DNA of 64,000 bases, taken from JAVBMV01 sp031552145. Lineage in GTDB: Bacteria; Myxococcota; Myxococcia; Myxococcales; UBA5297. Below, one piece after another: positions 24,513 to 32,981 of the stretch; the stretch's first letter is position 1; the number at the start of each line of letters is the position of its first letter. The position numbers were made by a program, and so were the translations under genes. Below the pieces are notes generated by a model, which saw only the letters and a program-made list of their open reading frames with translations, had not been told where the DNA came from and searched no databases. The DNA lies in the NCBI GenBank assembly GCA_031552145.1, contig JAVBMV010000008.1, positions 310,001 through 374,000 of the forward strand, given 5' to 3'.

Positions 24513-25472
24513 ATGCCGAACGAGAACGAGGTCGTCCAGGGCGTAGGCAAAGAGGGGCTCGAGCGCGAGCTCTCCGAGCTGCGTCGAGAAGTACTCGAGG
24601 CCCGGAACCTGGTCATCAAGAGCGACAACCTGCTCAAGAACCTTCACTCAGATCTCAAGGTCGTCGGAAAGCGCCAGGAGGAGCAGGCGAAACGCGCGCG
24701 CCTCTCGTCGGCCGCCGCGTATATCCTCTTCGTACTCCTAGGCAGCCTCGCTGCCTTCGGCATCACACGCGCCTCCGTGGCGGTAGAGCGGGCGAAGCTC
24801 GAGGTCGCGAAAGCCGAGTCCGAGAAGGCGCAGAGCCGCAGCGCGGAGGTAGAGACAAAGCTCGACGAGTCGAAGAAGGAGCAGCTCCAAATAAAAGTGG
24901 AGAGCGAGCGGGCGCTCACCGCTTACAGAACGCTCGGCGAGCGCGACCTCGACGCGCGCGTCAAGGGACTGGAGCAGGCGGCATCGCTCGAGCGAGACCG
25001 TCTCACGCCACTGGAGTTGAAGGCCCTGGACGATCGCGGCGTCGAGCTGCGGGCCGAGTATGCGCGCGTGGCGGTCGAGCGCGCCAAGGTGGGGTGGCTC
25101 AGAGGAGATTATCGCGGCGTGGTCAACGCGCTGAAGCGGCTCACGGTGATCGCGCCCGGACAGGGCGACGCCCAGTACGCGGCTTGGCTGTTGGGGATGT
25201 CGCTGCACAAGCTCCGCGACTATAAGGAAGCTGTGGCGCCTCTCGAGGTCGCCTGCGCCAACCCCAAGAACATCAAGAACGGCGACCTGGCGCTCTTGGC
25301 GCTCGCGCAGTCTTACGAAGAGACCAACCAACCCGCGAAGGCAATCGAGACGCTGCAGCGCGGGATGCAGCTCTATCCCGCCAGCATCAACGCCCCGCTC
25401 TTCATCGCAAGATTGCGCGCCCTCCAGCGCGCCTCGAGCGCGCCACCTACCCAGGCCGCGCCTCAACCCTGA
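24513..25472 (+). CDS. Coiled-coil/TPR membrane protein (uncharacterised)
   Basis: 319 residues. The N-terminal 65 residues are a charged, probably coiled-coil cytosolic segment (ELSELRREVLEARNLVIKSDNLLKNLHSD). One membrane helix (about 69-87, AAAYILFVLLGSLAAFGIT) follows, then a long charged helix (VERAKLEVAKAESEKAQSRSAEVE). The last third holds TPR-like repeats (AWLLGMSLHKLRDYKEAVAPLEVA and ALAQSYEETNQPAKAIETLQRGMQLYP), probably in the periplasm. Such proteins often scaffold envelope complexes, but no family is recognised. The next gene, 29 bp downstream in the same direction, is also a small membrane protein and likely in the same operon. Confidence 0.72.
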   Translation: MPNENEVVQGVGKEGLERELSELRREVLEARNLVIKSDNLLKNLHSDLKVVGKRQEEQAKRARLSSAAAYILFVLLGSLAAFGITRASVAVERAKLEVAKAESEKAQSRSAEVETKLDESKKEQLQIKVESERALTAYRTLGERDLDARVKGLEQAASLERDRLTPLELKALDDRGVELRAEYARVAVERAKVGWLRGDYRGVVNALKRLTVIAPGQGDAQYAAWLLGMSLHKLRDYKEAVAPLEVACANPKNIKNGDLALLALAQSYEETNQPAKAIETLQRGMQLYPASINAPLFIARLRALQRASSAPPTQAAPQP

Positions 25473-25501
25473 TTGCGCCCGTCTAGTCCGAAGGAGTCGA
25501 C

Positions 25502-25990
25502 TTGAGCCGAACTCTCTTGGCCCTCTATGCACTGGCGGCCGTATTCTTGTGCCTCTGCACGGCGACCAGCGTCTATCGCGGCGCCGTGAGCCGCATGGGC
25601 ATTGCGCCGGAGCCGGCGCCGCGCGAGCAGGTCGACGACGCGGCGATCGCTTCCTGCGTCGGCGAGCTTGGGCGCCTATGGCGCTCGCTCAACGCGCGCT
25701 TGGACGCGACCCTGGCCAGCTCACCTGCGCGCAAGAGCGGGGCGGACTGGGAGAGTTGGTCGCCAACATGGCGGACGGAGCTGCTACAGGTGGGCGCGCG
25801 CTGTCGGCTGGAGCAGGACGACCTGTCCCAGGCGCGCTCCGCCGCGGATCTCTATCGCCGCCTGCTGGCTCTCCATCGCCACTACACGACGCTCGTAGTC
25901 CAGTTCTCGAATGAGATAGGCCCCCACTCGGACAACCTGATGCGCGCCCTGCAACGCGCGACGACGGCACAGGCGCCGAGCGCCCCCTGA
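25502..25990 (+). CDS. Uncharacterised membrane-anchored small protein
   Basis: 162 residues starting at TTG, chosen because GAAGGAG lies 5-8 bases upstream and the frame follows the TPR gene by 29 bp. One N-terminal hydrophobic helix (about 4-22, LLALYALAAVFLCLCTATS) would anchor it or act as a signal. The rest is helical and contains WRTELLQVGARCRLEQDDLSQARSAADLYRRL, reminiscent of a single TPR-like pair. No family recognised. Being next to the coiled-coil/TPR protein it may be its partner; that is inference only. Confidence 0.6.
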   Translation: MSRTLLALYALAAVFLCLCTATSVYRGAVSRMGIAPEPAPREQVDDAAIASCVGELGRLWRSLNARLDATLASSPARKSGADWESWSPTWRTELLQVGARCRLEQDDLSQARSAADLYRRLLALHRHYTTLVVQFSNEIGPHSDNLMRALQRATTAQAPSAP

Positions 25991-26016
25991 ACGAGACTGG
26001 AGGCACCCGCCCGCGC

Positions 26017-27672
26017 TCAATCCATGGGCAGATAGACGCTGAAGCCGCCTGCCGTGTCGGAGAGCGCCTCGTAGACCAGCACGGGCGAGGTCGAGGCCGA
26101 TACGACCCGATAGACCTCGATCGCCGCGCCATTCACAGGGTAGAGCGCACCGTCGACCGCGAGTTCGGCGCGCCCCGCGATCTGGAGCGGTCTTCCCACG
26201 CGAATCTCCTCTTCGATCGGCTCGGTGCTGGCGCGGACCTTGATACTGGCCCAGGGAAGAGCGGCGCTCAGCGATGGCCTTACTTGGAGGCGGTACCCTC
26301 CTGGCTCGACGAGAAAAGAGAATGCGCCGGTTGAGCTGGTTTCGCTCTCTCCCGAGCTGGTCCCGGGGAGAGGAGACTGCGCGTCGGCGAGGAGCTTGAT
26401 GGCGAGGTGCTCCAGCGGCGCGCCACGATGATCGAGCACGTGTCCCTTGATAACGACCTTGGAGGCGCAGTTGAGCTCGCCGATACTCCCCGCGGAGGTG
26501 ATTGGCATGCTGAACTTGGCGCGCGCCGCCCTCGAGCCTTGAGGAGGGATGATCGTCACAGCGTAGGAAGTGCTGCTCGCCGAGCCCATCGCGACGAGCG
26601 AGGGGCGGACCCAAGTCGAGAAGAGCCCATTCTCATCGGTGGCGCAGGTGACGCTCAGCGTCCCACCACCCGTCACAAGCCCCTCGAGCTGGACCGTCGC
26701 ATCCTTGACGGGCGCTCCGTCGTGCAGAACGCGACCGGAGATCGCGAGCGCCTCGCCATACCCTCCCAACTCGATGCGCTCTTCCGCCGCGCCCTCGGCG
26801 GAGTAGCTGATCTCCCGATAGGGAATGGGGTTCGACTCCGAGAGTGGCGAGCCATCGGCCATGCCAGAGGGAGTGAAGCGCAGCACCAGGCGAAGTCCAG
26901 TCCGGAGGGCGCCGAGGGCAAAGGAGCCCCCACCCGCCACCGGGGCGCTGAGTTGGGAGAGCCGAAGACCGCGCTCTTTGTCGAATGCCTGGAGCCTGAA
27001 GAGTGGCACCTCATCGAGCTTCTCCGGCCAGGAGGCGCCCACGCCATATTGCACCGTTCCCTCGAGCTTGATCAGGCCAGTGGAGAAAACGAGCAGCCGC
27101 GGGTCGACTTTTCCAAGAGGAGGCACCGAGAGCTCGGCCTGAGAGGAAGGAATCGAAGGGTCGGAGGGGCTGACGGTCACCTGCCAGAGTCCCGGAGGTA
27201 CTTGGAGTTCATAACTTCCACCCGCGCTCGCGCTGGTCGAATAGGTGCTCGTGAAGGGGAGCTCCCGGATGGTGCGCGAGCGCCCCACCGCTTGAACGGA
27301 ATAGGTAGTGGCCTCCTTTCTCGTGGCGACCGACTCGAGCTGCGGAAGAAAGGGCCCCCCATCCAGCAACTCCAATGTTCCGGCAATGGTGGCAAGGCTG
27401 TCGAGGAGCAGCGTCCAATCGCCCGCGCCTGGCATCAGCGGAAAAAAGTCCGTGGGGGCTCCCGTGGCCTGCTTGGGCGGCAGCACTCGAACCGCGTAGG
27501 AGCCCGCTGCCAAACAGGTGCCCTCGAAACAGGTGCTCCCTTGTGCACAGTCGGAGGAATCGACGCAGTGATCGCTCCTTCCCGGCACATCATCGAGGCC
27601 CCCACACGTGGCGTGCAGGAGCGAACCCGCGAGGAGCAGGCCCCATCGCAAAGAGCGGGCGGGAGCTCTCAT
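26017..27672 (-). CDS. Lipoprotein with carboxypeptidase-regulatory-like beta domains
   Basis: 551 residues. The signal peptide ends LLAGSLLHATC (lipobox Cys23, weak consensus), then a short cysteine-rich patch (CVDSSDCAQGSTCFEGTC). The rest is beta-rich with repeats typical of carboxypeptidase regulatory-like/Ig-like folds: GTLELLDGGPFLP, ISGRVLHDGAPVKDATVQLEGL and IKGHVLDHRGAPLEHLAIKLLADAQ. It is probably anchored in the outer membrane and exposed or periplasmic. The start ATG overlaps the upstream stop in an ATGA arrangement. It is the last of five tightly linked genes that include a kinase and a transcription regulator, so it could be output or sensor of that system. Confidence 0.75.
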   Translation of the reverse strand: MRAPARSLRWGLLLAGSLLHATCGGLDDVPGRSDHCVDSSDCAQGSTCFEGTCLAAGSYAVRVLPPKQATGAPTDFFPLMPGAGDWTLLLDSLATIAGTLELLDGGPFLPQLESVATRKEATTYSVQAVGRSRTIRELPFTSTYSTSASAGGSYELQVPPGLWQVTVSPSDPSIPSSQAELSVPPLGKVDPRLLVFSTGLIKLEGTVQYGVGASWPEKLDEVPLFRLQAFDKERGLRLSQLSAPVAGGGSFALGALRTGLRLVLRFTPSGMADGSPLSESNPIPYREISYSAEGAAEERIELGGYGEALAISGRVLHDGAPVKDATVQLEGLVTGGGTLSVTCATDENGLFSTWVRPSLVAMGSASSTSYAVTIIPPQGSRAARAKFSMPITSAGSIGELNCASKVVIKGHVLDHRGAPLEHLAIKLLADAQSPLPGTSSGESETSSTGAFSFLVEPGGYRLQVRPSLSAALPWASIKVRASTEPIEEEIRVGRPLQIAGRAELAVDGALYPVNGAAIEVYRVVSASTSPVLVYEALSDTAGGFSVYLPMD

Positions 27673-28208
27673 TCCCTCACCACCTTCTTGCAATAGCCAG
27701 CCGAGGTGTCGACAAGCCAGGTGTAGAGGAGCTTCTTACTCTCGTCCAAGGTCCGGGTGAGATCGTTCTGATCGTCCGTAAAGGCCTCCGACACATAGAC
27801 GGCGATGGAGTAGACCGCTGGTGGATAGCCAGGGTTCGTGAAGGGAAAGGTCCAGCTGACCGCCTGCCTCAGCGCGGTGCCCGTCGTGTAGATGATCGGT
27901 GTATGCACGAACTCCATCCGCAGCGGCACCTCGCCGATTCTGGTGACGAACCAGCGAGTGAAGAGCCGCCGCTCTAGGTCCTCATCCTCTACTTGGATAG
28001 TGAGCGTAATGGGCCTGCACGATTCACTGTCGATCAGCACCGGCGTTATCGCTTGAGCGGCGGCGTATTCCGGCGTGACGGAGACAATCCGAGGGGTGGA
28101 GACAGTGGGAAGTGTCGAGACGACGTCGTCCGTCACCAGGCAGGCGCTGCTGCCGAGCAGGAGGGCGCAGAGCCAGCGCCGCACAGTTGCGAGAGCCGAC
28201 CTAGGCAT
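27669..28208 (-). CDS. Small lipoprotein of the kinase/regulator operon
   Basis: 179 residues. A signal peptide with basic start (MPRSALATVRRWLCALLLGSSAC) gives a probable lipidated Cys23 (lipobox weak). The mature part is predicted beta-sandwich: PTVSTPRIVSVTPEYAAAQ, CRPITLTIQVEDED, FPFTNPGYPPAVYSIAVYVSEAF. No known family was recognised. The start overlaps the end of the FHA-GAF-AAA+ regulator gene by 8 bases, and its stop overlaps the next lipoprotein gene by 4 bases. Tight coupling suggests a shared function with the larger lipoprotein. Confidence 0.68.
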   Translation of the reverse strand: MPRSALATVRRWLCALLLGSSACLVTDDVVSTLPTVSTPRIVSVTPEYAAAQAITPVLIDSESCRPITLTIQVEDEDLERRLFTRWFVTRIGEVPLRMEFVHTPIIYTTGTALRQAVSWTFPFTNPGYPPAVYSIAVYVSEAFTDDQNDLTRTLDESKKLLYTWLVDTSAGYCKKVVRE

Positions 28209-30081
28209 CGTCTTCGCTCGCGACCTCTCCGGAGCTCGCGCTCTCCTCACGCTCCAAAAATCGGAAGACCGTCCTCGGATCGACGCCCAGCTCTTTCGCC
28301 GCGCGGGTCCTATTTCCCTCGTTGCGCGCCAACGCCTCCGCGATGAAGCGGCGCTGAAATTCATCCTTCGCTTGCGCGAGCGTGAGCGGGCCCACCGCTC
28401 TCGAGCTCATCTCGGCGAGCGGCTCCTCGAGCTCTAGATCGGCGGGCGATATGAGTCGGTTTTCGGAGAGCACCAGCGCCTTCTGGACCCGCGCCTCCAA
28501 CTCGCGGACATTCCCCGGCCAAGAGTGGCGCCGCAGGGCGGCGAGCGCCTCCTGTGAGAAGCCCTCCACGGTGGGGTTGAGGGAACGCTGATGTTTCGCC
28601 AAGAGCGCGCGCGCCAAGACCTCGATGTCGTCCCCTCGTTCTCGCAGCGGAGGGAGGACGATACCGGCGACGTTCAACCGATAATAGAGATCTTGCCGGA
28701 AGCGCCCTTGCGCGATCTCGCGCTGCAGATCGCGGTGAGTCGCGGCGAGCACCCGGATGTCAATCGTCTCCGGTTGGGTGCTGCCCACCTTGAAGACCTC
28801 GCGCTCCTGAAGAGCGCGCAGCAGCTTCACTTGGAGCGCCAGGGGCATCTCGCCAATCTCGTCGAGGAAGAGCGTCCCGCCGCTCGCTGCCTGAAAGAGC
28901 CCATCTCGCGTCGAGGAGGCGCTCGTGAAGGCGCCGCGAACCGATCCAAAAAGCTCGCTCTCCAACAGCTCGCCCGGGATGGCGCCACAGTTGATGGTGA
29001 CAAACGGCCCTTCGCCCCTGCGCGAGCGCTTGTGTAGCTCGCGCGCGATGAGCTCCTTGCCCGTCCCCGTCTCTCCCTCGATGAGCACCGAGATGTCGGT
29101 TGGCGCGATGCGCTCGATGCGCTTGAAGACCTCGCGCATCCCGCCACAGGCGCCGATGAGCGCGCCGAACTTGCGCTCATCGAGCTGGCGCCGAAGCGCC
29201 TCGTTGTCGTCGCGCAGTGCGTCCGCCGCCGCCGCTCGCCGCATCACCAGCGCCGCCAGCCCTGCCCAAAGCTCGAGGAGCGCAAGCCTCTGCGCATCGA
29301 AGTGATCGACGAAGCGATCGTTTCCAACATAAACGATGCCCAGGAGCTCTTCGCCCGTCATCATAGGGGCGCACATCACGCTCGACAGCTTCAAGTTGAT
29401 AATCGACGCGCTGTCCTTGAAGTGCTCGTCGGTGAGCGCGTTGGAGACGAGTGCCGAGCGCCGCGTCTCGACGACCCGCGCGATGATCGAGTCGGAGAGG
29501 CGCTCCATGGCGCCAGCGATGTTTTGCCGAGCGACATTTCGGGCCACCTTCACAACCAGACGCCCCCCGTCGAAGACCAGAAGCACGCCCTTGTCTGCCT
29601 TCGAGAGCGCCACGACCTGATCCATCATCGTCTCGAGTAGCTTCTCGACCGACTCCTGCTCCAAGAGGCTCTCGACAAAGGCGAAGAGCTGGCGAAGCGT
29701 CTCCTCGTCGAGGCGCGCCCCGCCACCGAAGGTAGCCGCCCCTTCTGGCTGGGAGGGAAGTCGCGTCGGCGCCAGCGCAAGCTCAGCCGCCCCAAGCCGA
29801 ATGCAGCTCTGCCCAACCTCGATCAGATCCCCGACGGCGAGCGAGGCATGTCGGCGCCGTTGACCATTCACCCTGATCGAGGCGCTCGATGCTGCGTGGA
29901 GCACATGTCCATCTGGCGTCACCTCGACGTGGAAAGCGTAGGCGGGCACCTCGGTGTCCGCGAGCACGACGCCATTATCGGCCGAGGAGCCGAAGGAGGT
30001 CAGGCGCCGGTTGAGCGGCGCTCTCGTCCTGCTCTGCTCCCCCTCGGCGCGGTTCCAGATCTCGATCGCTGTCGCCCTCAT
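28201..30081 (-). CDS. FHA-GAF-AAA+ Fis-type transcription regulator with altered GAFTGA motif
   Basis: 626 residues. An N-terminal FHA-like domain (about 5-98), a GAF domain (about 125-290), a sigma-54-activator AAA+ core (about 305-540: Walker A GETGTGKE 336-343, Walker B GGTLFLDEIG 401-410, arginine-finger region FRQDLYYRLN) and a C-terminal Fis HTH (NRTRAAKELGVDPRTVFRFLE). Two odd points are visible: the sigma-54-contacting loop reads GAFTSA (383-388) instead of GAFTGA; and the FHA core lacks the usual Arg of the GR turn and the Ser of SxxH (it reads SFGSSADN and PAYAFHVEV). The regulator may thus bind phosphopeptide poorly and act without sigma-54. ATG 30081 has GAGGTG upstream. Confidence 0.9.
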   Translation of the reverse strand: MRATAIEIWNRAEGEQSRTRAPLNRRLTSFGSSADNGVVLADTEVPAYAFHVEVTPDGHVLHAASSASIRVNGQRRRHASLAVGDLIEVGQSCIRLGAAELALAPTRLPSQPEGAATFGGGARLDEETLRQLFAFVESLLEQESVEKLLETMMDQVVALSKADKGVLLVFDGGRLVVKVARNVARQNIAGAMERLSDSIIARVVETRRSALVSNALTDEHFKDSASIINLKLSSVMCAPMMTGEELLGIVYVGNDRFVDHFDAQRLALLELWAGLAALVMRRAAAADALRDDNEALRRQLDERKFGALIGACGGMREVFKRIERIAPTDISVLIEGETGTGKELIARELHKRSRRGEGPFVTINCGAIPGELLESELFGSVRGAFTSASSTRDGLFQAASGGTLFLDEIGEMPLALQVKLLRALQEREVFKVGSTQPETIDIRVLAATHRDLQREIAQGRFRQDLYYRLNVAGIVLPPLRERGDDIEVLARALLAKHQRSLNPTVEGFSQEALAALRRHSWPGNVRELEARVQKALVLSENRLISPADLELEEPLAEMSSRAVGPLTLAQAKDEFQRRFIAEALARNEGNRTRAAKELGVDPRTVFRFLEREESASSGEVASEDDA

Positions 30082-30103
30082 GGCCACACCTCGCTGCACG
30101 ATA

Positions 30104-30913
30104 TTAGAAGAGAGCCAACTGCAGGAGGCCCTCCCGAGTCAAGGTGAGCCCGGGCCCCGCGCTGGCGGCAGTGACAGTGCCGACCTCTTCGAGGTGGAAC
30201 GATGCGTCGACCACGCCAAGCGCATAGAGGCCGAGCACCGTGCCAAAGAAGGCCCAGTTGGCCGCGCGCCAGTTCTGCGCCCGACGAAAGTCTTCGCGCT
30301 CGAAGCGACCTTCCTCGTTCCGAAGCGAGCGAAACTGCGCCCAGGTGGCGACCGTCCCCGCCAGCGCCAGCGCCTGGCCTGTCGCGAGGAGAGCGCCCTG
30401 AAGGGGACGGCCCTGTTGGAACTGCGGCGCCCCTCCCGGCACGAGCGCGGCGATGAAAGGCATCTTCATCACCTGGACTCTGCGCTTACTCTCCTCGAGG
30501 TGGCGCAGCGCCTCGCGCCGCTGCTCGCGTATCAGCGACAGCAACTCTTCGTTCTCGGCGCGCACCATCTCGAAAAGATCGATGGCCGCGGGTGAGACCA
30601 GGACTGGGTCGAGGAGGTAATCGGGATCGAGCTTCAAGAGCTTCAAGAAGGATTGCTTCGCGACGGCCTGGTTGCCCATATAAAAGGCCGAGAGCCCATG
30701 CATTCGCCAGGACTCCTTCAAGTCCTCCTCCTCGGCGAGCAGCTTCTCGCTGTGCATGGCATCGATGATGCCCATCGCCTCCTGGTACTGGCCAAACTCG
30801 AATCGATTTCGCGCGAGACGAAGGCCATCCGACTCCGCCAACGCGCTCTGGACGCCCAAGGGAGAGGCGAACAGGAGCGCGGCGACGAAGAGCTTTGGCC
30901 AGGCACGAAGCAT
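30104..30913 (-). CDS. Secreted TPR-like protein with C-terminal membrane segments
   Basis: 269 residues. A clear signal peptide (MLRAWPKLFVAALLFASPLGVQSALA, cleavage before ESDG). Residues about 30-130 form TPR-like helices (ARNRFEFGQYQEAMGIIDAMHSEKLL, MGNQAVAKQSFLKLLKLDPDYLLDPVLVSPAAIDLFEMVRAE), followed by a helical stretch. A C-terminal part with hydrophobic helices (FIAALVPGGAPQFQQGR and AANWAFFGTVLGLYALGVVDA) resembles the DUF5683-type tail. It may form an envelope sensor that talks to the kinase upstream. It starts within the kinase stop codon (TGATG overlap), so the two are translationally coupled. Function is inferred from location only. Confidence 0.72.
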   Translation of the reverse strand: MLRAWPKLFVAALLFASPLGVQSALAESDGLRLARNRFEFGQYQEAMGIIDAMHSEKLLAEEEDLKESWRMHGLSAFYMGNQAVAKQSFLKLLKLDPDYLLDPVLVSPAAIDLFEMVRAENEELLSLIREQRREALRHLEESKRRVQVMKMPFIAALVPGGAPQFQQGRPLQGALLATGQALALAGTVATWAQFRSLRNEEGRFEREDFRRAQNWRAANWAFFGTVLGLYALGVVDASFHLEEVGTVTAASAGPGLTLTREGLLQLALF

Positions 30914-32859
30914 CAGCGCGCGCGCTCCATATCGAGGACCGCGCGCTCTCCACCCCGGATGGTGATGCTGCGCGTCTCGGGCCTGGCGCCCTTGGGGAAG
31001 ACCTGCACGGCGAAAGAGGCCTGCACCTGATCCTCTGGGATCGGCATGACGATCGGCTCCGCCTGCGACTCGAGCACCGAGCCGCGCGGAGAGCCGTTGA
31101 TCAGCACCAACGCCTCCTTGTGCTCGCTCAGTACAGCGAGCGTCGCAGGCCTGCGGGCGAGATGAACCTCGATGTGGTTCCTGATGCCTTCGCGCACCTC
31201 GATCTTCCGCTCGTAGGGAAAGCAATAGGGACTCTCGATCTTGAGCAGATGTGTCCCCACGGAGGCGTTGCCATGGTAGGTGGGCGCACCGTTGGTGTTC
31301 ATCCGAATGCCATCGAGGAAGATCTTGGCGAAGTGGCGCGGCGAGAAGATGATGGAGAGCTCTGCATGCCTCGCCGGTGCCCTCGCGGAGGGCTCTTCCT
31401 GCGGGGCTGCCGCGGGCGCGACGCGCCTCTCTCCCGAGGTTTCGCTTTGGGGCCCGCTCAGCCTCTCCGACGAGGGGATCCGCGCCGCGGACTCCGCGCG
31501 ACCGAGAGCGACGACCGGCAGCGCCGCCTTGGAAGACCGACGCTGGAGCGGCTCGGGTTCAGCCGTTGGAGGAACCCTCCTCGTGGGCTCCATCGCGACC
31601 TCCGCCAACGAAGTCTCTCCGAGCGGGGCAGGGGAGAGCTCTGCCTCTTCCACGGGTGCGCTGGGGATTTCGATCGTCGCCGCCTCTTCGCGAGCCACTT
31701 GCGCTTCTCCTGGCCCATCACCTCCCGTGGAGATGGCGAAGAGCAGCAAAGCTCCCGCGGAAGAGATCGGCAACGCCACCGAGAGGGCAGTGAGCCGCCT
31801 TCGCCGACGCTGGAGGCGCGTGAGCAGCGCCAGCGCACCTTCGTGCCCAGGCTCGAGCGCCAGAATGTGCTCGATGGCGGCGAGCGCCTTGGGATAGTTG
31901 CGGCTGCCCTTGCTCGAGTCGCGCCTGGCGCGCTCTTGCAGTGTGGCGAGCAGGCGCGTTCTGTAGCGGGCGCTCCACTCTTCGGGCGCGCGCAAAAACG
32001 CGGCGCTCTCCTCGGAGGGACGCTCGATGGCCATCGTCGCCAAGTAGGCGGCGAGCTCGTCTCGAAGCGCCGCGGCGCTCGCAAAGCGCGCCTCGGGCTG
32101 ATGGGCCAGGCAGCGGATGACGAGCGCGGCGAGGGTATCGGAGAGCGCGGGGTTGAGCAGCCTGGGATCGGGATAGTTGCCGTCTAGGATGTTCTTGAGC
32201 GTCTGCGTCGAATTGCCACCGGTGAAGGGGAGCCGTCCGCAGCAGAGCCAATAGAGTATCGTGCCAAGCGACCAGAGGTCTGATTGAACAGTGGCTTCAT
32301 GCCCTTCGATAATCTCGGGCGCCATGTGGGCCGGCGAGCCGACGAGCGCGCCTGTCATCGTCATACCATCGTCCCGATCGAGCACCTTGGCGATGCCAAA
32401 GTCCATGAGCTTCAGCACCCCATCGGAGCGGATCATCACATTCTCGGGCTTCAGGTCTCTGTGGATCACCTCGGCTGAATGAGCGTGCGCCAGCGCATCC
32501 GCCAGGACGCAGACCAGCAACGCGCCGGCCTCCGGCGGGTGAAAGGCGTGCTTGGCCTGGAAGTCGCGGAGGGTGAGGCCACGGATCAGCTCCGTGACAA
32601 TATAGGACTCAGCTCCCTGGGCCCCCTCCTCCGCGTAGTCGTAGACCTCCACGATATGTGGATGGCGCAGCCGCGCGACCGCGCGAGCCTCTCGCGAGAA
32701 GCGCTGGCGCGCTTCCTCTCGGCTCGCGAGGTGGGGGTGCAGTACCTTGACTGCTACCTCTCGGTCGAGCGAGGTGTCGATCGCACCATAGACGAAGCTC
32801 ATGCCACCCGAGCCGAGCAGCTCAGTGATGCGGTAGCGCGAGATATACCGTCCGAGCAT
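30913..32859 (-). CDS. Ser/Thr protein kinase with transmembrane helix and C-terminal PEGA domains
   Basis: 648 residues. The kinase (about 8-275) has glycine loop GSGGMSFVYG, Lys38 in VAVK, HRDLKPEN (Asp135), DFG (153-155) and MAPE; all catalytic residues are intact. A juxtamembrane region follows, one membrane helix (about 356-376), a Pro/Ala-rich linker, and two C-terminal PEGA-type repeats (SIIFSPRHFAKIFLDGIRMNT and LAVLSEHKEALVLINGSP) outside the cytosol. The PEGA part probably binds an envelope ligand and controls the kinase inside. AGGTGG precedes the ATG. It heads the five-gene operon with the TPR protein, regulator and lipoproteins. Substrates are unknown. Confidence 0.92.
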   Translation of the reverse strand: MLGRYISRYRITELLGSGGMSFVYGAIDTSLDREVAVKVLHPHLASREEARQRFSREARAVARLRHPHIVEVYDYAEEGAQGAESYIVTELIRGLTLRDFQAKHAFHPPEAGALLVCVLADALAHAHSAEVIHRDLKPENVMIRSDGVLKLMDFGIAKVLDRDDGMTMTGALVGSPAHMAPEIIEGHEATVQSDLWSLGTILYWLCCGRLPFTGGNSTQTLKNILDGNYPDPRLLNPALSDTLAALVIRCLAHQPEARFASAAALRDELAAYLATMAIERPSEESAAFLRAPEEWSARYRTRLLATLQERARRDSSKGSRNYPKALAAIEHILALEPGHEGALALLTRLQRRRRRLTALSVALPISSAGALLLFAISTGGDGPGEAQVAREEAATIEIPSAPVEEAELSPAPLGETSLAEVAMEPTRRVPPTAEPEPLQRRSSKAALPVVALGRAESAARIPSSERLSGPQSETSGERRVAPAAAPQEEPSARAPARHAELSIIFSPRHFAKIFLDGIRMNTNGAPTYHGNASVGTHLLKIESPYCFPYERKIEVREGIRNHIEVHLARRPATLAVLSEHKEALVLINGSPRGSVLESQAEPIVMPIPEDQVQASFAVQVFPKGARPETRSITIRGGERAVLDMERAR

Positions 32860-32981
32860 CCATCCACCTGAGCACTTCAGTCCACGCCAAGGGCGGACTT
32901 CATGGGTGAGACCCGCAACGCGACTTGTTCCGGCGACACGAAGGCGTACTCGCCGATTGTAGAGAAGGCGAAACTTTTTGG

